Assembly: GCA_009861545.1 (NCBI GenBank)
Contig: VXME01000099.1
Span: 1 to 48,598, forward strand
Length of the DNA stretch: 48,598 nt
Direction: 5' to 3'
Source of the DNA: Acidobacteriota bacterium
GTDB taxonomy: Bacteria; Acidobacteriota; Vicinamibacteria; Vicinamibacterales; UBA8438
Notes under the pieces: model-generated
Told to the model about the DNA's origin: nothing
What the model saw: only the letters and a program-made list of their open reading frames with translations
Databases searched by the model: none
Shown here: in pieces, positions 42,266 to 48,598 of the stretch
Layout of the letters: each line of letters begins with the position of its first letter
Position numbering within the stretch: position 1 is the first letter of the stretch
Program-made: the position numbers and the translations under genes

Positions 42266-42714
42266 GGTGCCGGCGCCCGTGCGCTCTCGACGATCGCAGC
42301 GCGGATCCCGGCGCGTTCGTCGTTCAGCCTCTGATACATCGACAGGACAAGTGTTTCGAACTCCAGCCGGACACCGTCGTCCTGGCAGTACACCAAGCGA
42401 CCGGTGCGCAGGATCTCCGCCTGAAGCGTCGTGTCGGCGCGCCGCAGATTGACGAGATCCACATGCTCCGTGCCTGCCGCGCCGGCGAGCCTCACCGCGA
42501 GCAGATGCCACTGCCAGCGATCAACCCGCATTGCCTCGCCATACGGCAGGAGCACGGCGATATCCAGGTCGCTGTCCGGACGGTGGGCAGCGGTCGCCCA
42601 GGTGCCGTACCGATAAATCGCCTGCGTGGTGGGATGGGCTTCGAGGCTGAGGTGGATGAGCCCGTCGACGAGCGCGTCCGAGCCGCTGGCGGCCCGACCA
42701 ATCCTGGCACCCAC
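42262..42714 (-). CDS. mntA: MntA-type minimal nucleotidyltransferase antitoxin
   Basis: The 150-residue protein has a Pol-beta-like nucleotidyltransferase core: YRYGTWATAAHRPDSDLDIAVLLP, where the family motif GS-x-(9-10)-D-x-D appears as GT and DLD, followed by the third strand HVDLVNLRR supplying the last Asp. MntA antitoxins neutralise HepT by adding AMP to its HEPN site. The GTG start at 42714 is the only reasonable one and has no ribosome-binding site. Its stop overlaps the hepT start. With hepT broken, it is now an orphan antitoxin. The serine of the GS motif is threonine here, which may be tolerated. Confidence 0.75.
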   Translation of the reverse strand: MGARIGRAASGSDALVDGLIHLSLEAHPTTQAIYRYGTWATAAHRPDSDLDIAVLLPYGEAMRVDRWQWHLLAVRLAGAAGTEHVDLVNLRRADTTLQAEILRTGRLVYCQDDGVRLEFETLVLSMYQRLNDERAGIRAAIVESARAPAP

Positions 42715-42745
42715 CGGATCAGTCTAACCCGGGAGCCGCGATACG

Positions 42746-42774
42746 GAGCCGGGGAGGCCATCGCCTCCCCGCTC
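42746..42774. repeat. 12-bp stem-loop upstream of mntA
   Basis: GAGC-C-GGGGAGGC (42746-42758) pairs with GCCTCCCCGCTC (42763-42774), one bulged C and a 4-base CATC loop. It sits 32 bases upstream of the mntA start and downstream of the ankyrin gene of module 4, both on the minus strand. No T-tract follows, so a terminator role is only possible, not shown. Confidence 0.45.
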
Positions 42775-42822
42775 AGGTCTTGTTCTTGCCGGCAGAAAAC
42801 CGGTGTGAGGCCAGATTATTCC

Positions 42823-42869
42823 CTGCCACGCGGCGTTTCACGACGGACTCCTAGCCCGACAATCGTCGC
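42823..42869. repeat. Dispersed intergenic repeat
   Basis: Positions 42823-42853 match 14479-14508 at 27 of 31 aligned positions, and the adjoining TAGCCCGACAATCGTCGC (42852-42869) is identical to 17152-17169. Each copy lies at a gene end or in a gap. TGCGGCTCCG right after (42871-42880) also recurs at 15391-15400. Looks like pieces of one short dispersed element. Confidence 0.5.
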
Positions 42870-42902
42870 CTGCGGCTCCGATTGCCGCCCAACCGGGCCT
42901 GA

Positions 42903-42939
42903 CTAGGAGTCTACGCCGTTCTACGGCGCAGACTCCTAG
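42903..42939. repeat. 16-bp palindrome overlapping the stop of the module 4 ankyrin gene
   Basis: CTAGGAGTCTACGCCG (42903-42918) and CGGCGCAGACTCCTAG (42924-42939) form a stem with a single mismatch and a 5-base TTCTA loop. The right arm includes the ankyrin stop codon (42936-42938). Its core is shared with the palindrome at 40154-40201. It may protect the mRNA end or be a REP-like element. Confidence 0.6.
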
Positions 42940-44405
42940 CGCGCGTCCGGCTCCCGCACGATGTCCGGCGGGCTCCGCTCCGCGCCCAGCGAGCGCAGCA
43001 GCGCGGCCGTCGTGTCGGACTTCGCGAAATTGCCGCCGGTGTGGATGCCCTCGGCGACTACGAGCGGCGTCCACTCTCGGTTGTTCTTCGCGTCGATGTC
43101 GGCGCCGCGGTCGATCAGGAACTGCACGATCGAGTCCGCGCGTTCCCGCCACGCCGCGCCGTGCAGCGCGGTGTCGCCCCGGTCGTTGGCCACGTTCACG
43201 TCACCGCCCATCTCCACGATCAGGTGGATGGCGTCGAGCGCCTCGACTTCGGTCGACCGGGTGATGCCCGGCTCGTGGCCGATGCCGGCCGCGTGCATCA
43301 GCGGCGTCGTCCCGTCGACGGTGGGAATGAACGGATCGGCGCCGGCGTCGAGCAGCGCCCGCATCACCGGCAGGTCGTTCGCCTTGGCCGCGATCGCGAA
43401 CGCGGTCGCCCCGCGCATGTTCCCCAGATGGCCCTTCACCTGGATGTGGAACCCGGGGGTCCGCGCCGTCTGGCGGTCCGGGTCGGCGCCGTGCTCGAGG
43501 AACGCGCTGACCATCCGTAGCCGGTCGGCCGCGTGCAGCCCGCCGAACGGGCTCCACTGGTTGCCCTCGGCGACGCCGTTGGAGAGGTCGTTCAGCTCCG
43601 TGTCCCACTTCCCCGCGGCCCAGTGCAGCGGCGAGAAACCGGGCCCGAGGTTCGGGTTCGCCCCCTGGTCCAGCAGAAACTCCGCGTAGTCGAGATGCCG
43701 GCGAACCGTGGCGACGAGCAGGGCGGTGGTGCCGTCCACCGCCGAGGCGTTGACGTCCGCGCCCGCTTCCAGCAGCAGTTCGGTTACCTCCCGATAGCCC
43801 TCCCGCGCCGCGAGCACCAGCGCCGTGTATCCCGTGGTCGTGCGCGCATCCACCTCGGCCCCGTGCGCAAGCAGCGTACGGATCACGTCCGTGTGCCCTT
43901 CCCACGCGGCCCACATCAGCGCCGTCTGGCCGTTCGTGGCTTCGCCCGCGTTCACGTCGGCGCCGCGGTCGAGCAACGAGGTCACGGTATCCAGCACGCC
44001 GCCGCGCGCGCACGTCATCAGCACGGTCTCGCCCGTCGCCTGGCCACCGTGCGGATCCGCTCCGGCTTCCAGCAGCCGCTCGACCATTCCGGGACTGGCG
44101 TTCGTGCAGGCCAGCACCAGCGGGGTGACTCCGTAGCGGTCGGCCGCATCCACGTCCGCGCCGGCGCCGATGAGCAGGTCGGCGAGGTCCGTGCGATCCC
44201 ACTGCGCCGCCCAGTGCAGCGCGGTGAAGCCGTCGGCCTGGACGCCGTCCACCGCGGCCCCGGCCTCGAGCAACGCACGGACCGCCTCCACGCTCTGGCT
44301 CCTCGCCGCGTCGGCCACCCGCGGATCCGGCGGGGCTGCGACGGCAATGGCGGATGACAACAGAACGACGGCCGGGACGCTCATGAGTCGGATGATTGTG
44401 CGCAT
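42936..44405 (-). CDS. Exported ankyrin-repeat protein, module copy 4
   Basis: The 489-residue protein has a Sec signal (IIRLMSVPAVVLLSSAIAVAA) and about eleven ankyrin units. It shares with copies 1 and 3 the GQTALMWAAWEGHT unit, the RGATAFAIAAKANDLPVM unit, a TTPLMHAAGIGHEPG block, and the final EWTPLVVAEGIHTGG...TTAALLRSLGAE end. A longer spacer (FSPLHWAAGKWDTELNDLSN) interrupts the array in the middle. It starts nine bases after the HXXSHH stop, the same gene order as module 1. Its stop is inside a strong palindrome. No enzymatic motif visible. Confidence 0.87.
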   Translation of the reverse strand: MRTIIRLMSVPAVVLLSSAIAVAAPPDPRVADAARSQSVEAVRALLEAGAAVDGVQADGFTALHWAAQWDRTDLADLLIGAGADVDAADRYGVTPLVLACTNASPGMVERLLEAGADPHGGQATGETVLMTCARGGVLDTVTSLLDRGADVNAGEATNGQTALMWAAWEGHTDVIRTLLAHGAEVDARTTTGYTALVLAAREGYREVTELLLEAGADVNASAVDGTTALLVATVRRHLDYAEFLLDQGANPNLGPGFSPLHWAAGKWDTELNDLSNGVAEGNQWSPFGGLHAADRLRMVSAFLEHGADPDRQTARTPGFHIQVKGHLGNMRGATAFAIAAKANDLPVMRALLDAGADPFIPTVDGTTPLMHAAGIGHEPGITRSTEVEALDAIHLIVEMGGDVNVANDRGDTALHGAAWRERADSIVQFLIDRGADIDAKNNREWTPLVVAEGIHTGGNFAKSDTTAALLRSLGAERSPPDIVREPDAR

Positions 44406-44414
44406 CTTGTTCTC

Positions 44415-45773
44415 CTACACACCCGACAGGATCGGCAGCTCGCCGGTGCTGTCGCCCAAACGCTCGGCCGGCATGCCCATCTTCTCCAGCAGCGTCAGGT
44501 GCATGTTGGCCAGCGGCGTGCCTTCCGGCAGGCGGACGTGGCGGTTGCCCTTCAGCGTGCCTGCTCCGCCGCCCGCGACCACCATCGGCAGGTCGAGCGG
44601 GTCGTGCGCGTTGCTGTTGCCCATGCCGGCCCCGTAGACGACCATCGACTGATCGAGCAGCGTTCCGTCGCCGTCGGTCGTCGCCCGCATCTTCTCCAGG
44701 AAGCGCCCGAAGATGGACATGTGGAACGTGTTGATCTTGGCCAGCTTGACCAGTTGCTCCTCGCGGAACCGGTGGTGCGAGACGGGGTGGTGCGGCTCGG
44801 CGACCCCGATCTCGGGGTAGGTGCGCACGCTCTTCTCGCGACCCACCAGGAAGGTGGAGACGCGGGTCAGGTCGGCCTGGAAAGCGACCAGCATCAGGTC
44901 GAACATCAGGTCGGCGTACTCCTCGAAGTCGCCGGGGATGCCGGCCGGCTGCTCCACCTCCGGAAGTGCGCGATCGCTCTGCGACTCGGCGATCTGGATG
45001 CGCCGCTCGATGTCGCGGACGGAATCGAGATAGCCGGCGAGCTTCGAGCGGTCGCCGCGGCCGAGCTGCCGCTGCAGGTCGGAGATCTCGGCGTTCACCG
45101 AGTCGAGGATGCTCTTGTCCCGGCGTAGCGCCCGCGCCCGCGCGGCCGGCTCCGTGCTGTCGACGGCCCCGAACAGATGCTCGAACACCGCGCGCGGGTT
45201 CGTCTGCATCGGCATCGGCGTGTTGGCGTCGCGCCAGGCGATGGTGGCGCTGTAGGCGCAGCCATAGCCGTCCTCGCACTGCCCCACCAGCTCGTTGGCC
45301 TCCAGCGACAGCTCCAGCGAGGCAAGCTGCGTGTCCTCGCGGAGCTCGCGCGCCGCGAGCTGATCCATCGACACGCCCACTTCGAGGGTGCTGTTGGTCC
45401 CGGACGCTTTCACCGCATGCGCGCCCGTCAGATAGGCCGCCTGGCACCGCGAATGGTCGCCGTCGCCCTCGTCCAGCCGCTGCTTGGCCTCCTTGTTGGC
45501 CATGCCGCTCAGCACGAGCAACTGGTCCTTCACAGGGGTCAGCGGCGAGAGGACCTGGCTCATCTCGAGGCGGCCTTCGGCGGGCGGCAGCCAGCGGGCC
45601 ATGCTCATGCCGTTCGGCACGTAGATGGCGCCGAGCCGCTTGACCGGCCTCGCCGCGGTGTTCCGGATGGCGGCGAACGCCGGCACCATGCCGTCGAGCA
45701 ACGGGAGCGCGATGCTGGCCCCGAGGCCCCGCAGCATCGTTCGGCGTGACAGCGACTTCTTCGTGATTACCAT
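44415..45773 (-). CDS. HXXSHH (DUF1552) protein with Tat signal, module copy 4
   Basis: The 452-residue protein starts MVITKKSLSRRTMLRGLGAS, a twin-arginine signal with SRRTML. The family motif is HPVSHH at residues 329-334 after IGVAEP. The late block reads LLDQSMVVYGAGMGNSN, where the other three have DHxLLLYG, making this the most divergent HXXSHH member; it also has a longer TGAHAVKASGTNSTLEV segment. It is separated from the PSCyt gene by 45 bases and precedes the ankyrin gene by nine. Complete; function unknown as for the family. Confidence 0.9.
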   Translation of the reverse strand: MVITKKSLSRRTMLRGLGASIALPLLDGMVPAFAAIRNTAARPVKRLGAIYVPNGMSMARWLPPAEGRLEMSQVLSPLTPVKDQLLVLSGMANKEAKQRLDEGDGDHSRCQAAYLTGAHAVKASGTNSTLEVGVSMDQLAARELREDTQLASLELSLEANELVGQCEDGYGCAYSATIAWRDANTPMPMQTNPRAVFEHLFGAVDSTEPAARARALRRDKSILDSVNAEISDLQRQLGRGDRSKLAGYLDSVRDIERRIQIAESQSDRALPEVEQPAGIPGDFEEYADLMFDLMLVAFQADLTRVSTFLVGREKSVRTYPEIGVAEPHHPVSHHRFREEQLVKLAKINTFHMSIFGRFLEKMRATTDGDGTLLDQSMVVYGAGMGNSNAHDPLDLPMVVAGGGAGTLKGNRHVRLPEGTPLANMHLTLLEKMGMPAERLGDSTGELPILSGV

Positions 45774-45818
45774 CAGGGACTCCTCATTGCCGGGTCAGAG
45801 CAAGGTCTGCATTACGGG

Positions 45819-48320
45819 CTATTGTTGTGCGACGGTCGCCGGCTCCTCGCGCACCCTGCGCATCTGGAACGGCGGACTCTCCACGATACCGAGAACCAGC
45901 GACGACCAGCGGTGGTCCTCCGCGGCCGCGTCGCGCAGGATGGAGCGGACCGCCGGGATGTCGTAGTGCTGGACGGGCCGGCCGAGGGCGTAGGTCAGGA
46001 GCTTTTCCGCGAACGTGCGCACGAATTCCCCGCTCCGGTCCAGCAGCGCCTCACGGAACTCGACTGGGCCGTCGAACGCCGTTCCGTCGGGCAGCACGCC
46101 CGAGGCGTCTATCGGTGTCGGGCCGTCCATGTCCCGCCACCGGCCGATGCCGTCGAAGTTCTCGAGCGCGAACCCCAGCGGGTCCATCCGCAGGTGACAG
46201 GTGGCGCAGGCCGGGCTCCGGCGGTGCGTGGCCATGAGCTCGCGAATCGACGCGGGCTCGTGCCCGTCGCCGGCGGCGTCCTCGAGCGCCGGCACGTTGG
46301 GCGGCGGCGGCGGCGGCGGCGCACCCAGGATGTTGTCGAGCAGGTACTTCCCGCGCACCACCGGCGACGTCCGCGTTGCGTAGGACGTGACCGTCAGCAC
46401 GCTGCCGTGGCCCAGCAACCCGGCCCGGTTCGGATCGCGCAGCGGCACGCGGCGGAAATGCGCCCCATACACGTTGCGCACACCGTAGAACCGCGCCAGG
46501 CGCTCGTTCAGATACGAGTAGTCGGCCGTCAACAGCTCCGTCAGCGGACGGTCGTCGCGCATCTGGCTCTCGATGAACAGCTCGGTCTCGCGCTGGAACG
46601 CCTCGCGCAGGTTGTCGTCGAACTCCGGATAGGCGCTGGCGTCGGGATCGACGGCCTGCAGGTTGCGGATGTACAGCCACTGGCCGCCGAAGTTGCGGGC
46701 CAGGGCCGCCGCCCGCGGGTCGGCCAGCATGCGGCGCACCTGGGCGCCCAGCACACCGGGGTCGCGGAGCTTGCCGTCCGCGGCGATGGCGAGCAACTCA
46801 TCGTCGGGGATGCTGCTCCACAGGAAGAAGGACAACCGCGAGGCGAGCTCCAGGGCGCTGATCTCGTATACGCCGCCGTCCGCAAGCTGCGCCGGGTCGC
46901 GCTCGATGCGGAACAGGAACTGCGGCGAGACCAGCAGCCGCGCCAGCCCCTCCTGAATGCCCCGTTCGAATCCGCCCTCGCCGTATCCGGACCGGTAGAA
47001 CTGCAACAGCGTATCGATGTCGGCGTCGGTCACCGGACGGCGATAGGCGCGCCGCGCCAGCGTGCCGAGAATCTCCCGCGCACACGGCTCCGCGTCGGCC
47101 TCTCCCGCGGGACGGCAGACGAAGATGCGCTGACGGCTGGGTGTGTCGCCCGGCCCCGTCGGGTCGAACGGTCCCTCCAGCCGCACGGTGTCGACGTCCA
47201 TGCGCGGCGCTTCGTAGGTGGAGCTGGTGTGCCGCGGCGGCAGCAGCGTCGGCGCCATGCCCTCGGTCAGCACGCTCTTGCGGACGAACGCCACCCCCAG
47301 GTCGTGCATGCCCGCAGACGCCGAGAACCGCACCTCCAGGGTGTCGTCCGCCGTCAGGTGATACGGGGACGTGCGGTATATCCCGGACCCCGTGCACAGC
47401 GGCGAGTCGGAGTCGGCGTCGTTGCACTCGCCGCCGATCGCGAACCGGGTGACGAGCGCCCCGTCGAGCAGCACGTCGATCTCTTCGCGCGTCCTGATGG
47501 CGCGGATGCGCGAGTTCGTGAAGTTCCGGCCGAGCCGGATCTTCACCAGGTACTCGCCGTCCAGCGGGAAGTAGTGGCGAATGAGCGTGCCGCCGCGCGT
47601 GCCGTACGGCAGGCCCTCGTTCATCCGCTCGTCCTGCCGCAGTCCGCGCGACAGGTTGAACGTCTCGACCGCCGGCCCGATGGTCGGATCGCCAACCGCA
47701 AGCTGGCTGATGCGCCGCGCCGCGAACATGTAGCGGCCGAGCAGCGTCGGCGACATCGACAGCACCTCGGCGATGTTGTCGAAGCCCTGGTCCGACTCGT
47801 CGGCCGGCAGCAGCTCGTCGGTGTCGATCTCCAGCGCCAGCAGGTCGCGGACGGCGTTGCCGTACTCGTAGCGGTTCAGGCGGTGATCGGCGACGCGGCC
47901 CGGATTCGGATGCGCGGCGGCGTAGCTGTCGAGCTCGGTCTCGAGCCAGGTTACGAACGAGTCGAGCGCGGCCGGCTCGGGCCGCCGGCGGCCGGCCGGC
48001 GGCATCGCGCCGCTCCGCAGCTTGCCGACCACCTTCTCCCAGGTCGCAGCGCCGGCGCCGATGTGAGCTACGTCGGCCTCGTCGAGCAGCAGGTTGGCGG
48101 TCCGCAGCCGGTCGTTGTGGCAGGCGACGCAGTGGCGGTCGAGGAAGGCTCGCGCATCGGTCGCAGGCGATGCGGAGCCGGCGGAGACCGCCTGAACCGT
48201 GGGGGCCTGCGCCGGACCCGGCCCGGCCTCCGCGGCTTGGAGCGGCGTGGCGCCCAGGGAGAACGCCGCCGCCAGGACGACGATGCACCCCAACGGAACG
48301 ACGCATAACGGCCTGAACAT
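45819..48320 (-). CDS. PSCyt/PSD di-heme cytochrome-domain protein, module copy 4
   Basis: The 833-residue protein has a Sec signal (CIVVLAAAFSLGATPLQAA), heme motif CVACH at 64-68, DUF1587 block (LNRYEYGNAVRDLLALEIDT), a middle beta region with two extra cysteines (GGECNDADSDSPLCTG) not in the other copies, DUF1595/DUF1592 blocks (RAYRRPVTDADID, RLSFFLWSSIPDDELL), a seven-proline linker, second heme motif CATCH near residue 705 and the DUF1585 C-terminus (EKLLTYALGRPVQHYD). ATG 48320 follows GGAGGAGGG and opens the signal peptide; an upstream ATG at 48428 lies within the promoter. It heads the operon with HXXSHH and ankyrin genes. Confidence 0.9.
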   Translation of the reverse strand: MFRPLCVVPLGCIVVLAAAFSLGATPLQAAEAGPGPAQAPTVQAVSAGSASPATDARAFLDRHCVACHNDRLRTANLLLDEADVAHIGAGAATWEKVVGKLRSGAMPPAGRRRPEPAALDSFVTWLETELDSYAAAHPNPGRVADHRLNRYEYGNAVRDLLALEIDTDELLPADESDQGFDNIAEVLSMSPTLLGRYMFAARRISQLAVGDPTIGPAVETFNLSRGLRQDERMNEGLPYGTRGGTLIRHYFPLDGEYLVKIRLGRNFTNSRIRAIRTREEIDVLLDGALVTRFAIGGECNDADSDSPLCTGSGIYRTSPYHLTADDTLEVRFSASAGMHDLGVAFVRKSVLTEGMAPTLLPPRHTSSTYEAPRMDVDTVRLEGPFDPTGPGDTPSRQRIFVCRPAGEADAEPCAREILGTLARRAYRRPVTDADIDTLLQFYRSGYGEGGFERGIQEGLARLLVSPQFLFRIERDPAQLADGGVYEISALELASRLSFFLWSSIPDDELLAIAADGKLRDPGVLGAQVRRMLADPRAAALARNFGGQWLYIRNLQAVDPDASAYPEFDDNLREAFQRETELFIESQMRDDRPLTELLTADYSYLNERLARFYGVRNVYGAHFRRVPLRDPNRAGLLGHGSVLTVTSYATRTSPVVRGKYLLDNILGAPPPPPPPNVPALEDAAGDGHEPASIRELMATHRRSPACATCHLRMDPLGFALENFDGIGRWRDMDGPTPIDASGVLPDGTAFDGPVEFREALLDRSGEFVRTFAEKLLTYALGRPVQHYDIPAVRSILRDAAAEDHRWSSLVLGIVESPPFQMRRVREEPATVAQQ

Positions 48321-48408
48321 CCTGCCCTCCTCCCGCGCCGAGCCGGACGGTAAACGGACGAGCGGCCTTCCGGGAAGGTCGTCGGACTGCGAGTTCGCTA
48401 TTCCGCGC

Positions 48409-48438
48409 AGTATAGGCTGTTTTCGCAACGTTTCTCAA
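48409..48438 (-). promoter_or_regulatory. Predicted promoter of module copy 4
   Basis: On the minus strand TTGAGA (48433-48438), an 18-base AT-richer spacer and TATACT (48409-48414) give five of six matches in each box. Transcription would start near 48402, leaving an ~80-base leader before the PSCyt ATG at 48320. The bases around the -10 box (CTATACTGCG) recur upstream of the ankyrin gene of module 3. Confidence 0.55.
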
Positions 48439-48516
48439 GCCTCGACCGGACTGCCCGCCCGCGAATTCCGGGCGAAAGCAGGGGAGCGCCGTCCACCCGG
48501 CCCCTGTGACGTATAC

Positions 48517-48598
48517 ACATCAGCGAGCCCACCGGACAAGAGGGAAGCTGCGGAGGGCGGGGGGGGTGGTATATAAATAGGCGGGGGGGGGGGGGGGG
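48517..48598. other. Low-complexity contig end (poly-G)
   Basis: The last ~80 bases move from ordinary sequence into G-rich sequence and then 18 uninterrupted Gs. A short AT stretch (GTATATAAATAG) sits inside it. With the poly-C at the other end, both contig ends are poly-G in the outward direction, as expected for no-signal calls in two-colour sequencing chemistry. Confidence 0.65.

Noticed and set aside
45822-48308. 828-codon plus-strand frame opposite the module 4 cytochrome
   Set aside because: The minus strand carries two CxxCH motifs and all PSD blocks; the plus frame is Arg/Val-rich without any known domain.
1-48598. CRISPR arrays, tRNA or rRNA genes, insertion sequences
   Set aside because: No regularly spaced repeats, no cloverleaf or rRNA-like stretch and no transposase or integrase domain was seen on either strand.

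Overview
This is a GC-rich contig (roughly 70% GC by eye) that most resembles Acidobacteriota of the Vicinamibacteria type, probably from a metagenome. The pointers are an acidobacterial duplicated orphan permease (ADOP), a TonB-dependent receptor with a carboxypeptidase-regulatory-like N-terminal domain, a tricorn protease, a PHM-like cytochrome/TPR fusion, and several PSCyt/PSD (DUF1592-type) cytochromes paired with HXXSHH (DUF1552) proteins. No rRNA, tRNA, CRISPR array, prophage or insertion sequence was found. Both ends dissolve into homopolymer that reads as poly-G outwards, which looks like a sequencing or assembly artefact; 5' and 3' neighbours are therefore unknown.

The dominant feature is a three-gene module present four times: a Sec-exported di-heme PSCyt/PSD protein, a Tat-signal HXXSHH protein and a Sec-exported ankyrin-repeat protein. 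Copy 1 (4422-9716) and copy 4 (42936-48320) are collinear on the minus strand in the order PSCyt, HXXSHH, ankyrin. Copies 2 (27070-32645) and 3 (36072-41798) have the ankyrin gene divergent from the PSCyt-HXXSHH pair. Together they fill about 44% of the window. All twelve proteins carry export signals, so I infer periplasmic multi-protein oxidoreductase units in which the ankyrin protein is a partner or scaffold. The substrate is unknown.

Left flank (1-4420): two related multi-span membrane proteins (one cut by the contig end, the other split by a deletion/frameshift), a GNAT acetyltransferase, a VapBC toxin-antitoxin pair driven by a near-consensus promoter that should give a leaderless mRNA, a decayed second PIN toxin, and an M50-like membrane protease.

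Middle (9717-27060): a tricorn protease diverging from a metallo-beta-lactamase-fold hydrolase; a DUF1499 protein; a PQQ dehydrogenase; a PhoD-like phosphatase; an exported protein of unknown function; a cytochrome c/PHM-like copper monooxygenase/TPR fusion; a TonB-dependent receptor; and a small exported protein. These are mostly envelope redox and hydrolytic functions.

Between copies 2 and 3 lie an ADOP permease and a BON-domain protein. Between copies 3 and 4 lies an MntA nucleotidyltransferase antitoxin with a deleted, frameshifted HepT toxin. Intergenic palindromes and dispersed repeats cluster around modules 3 and 4.
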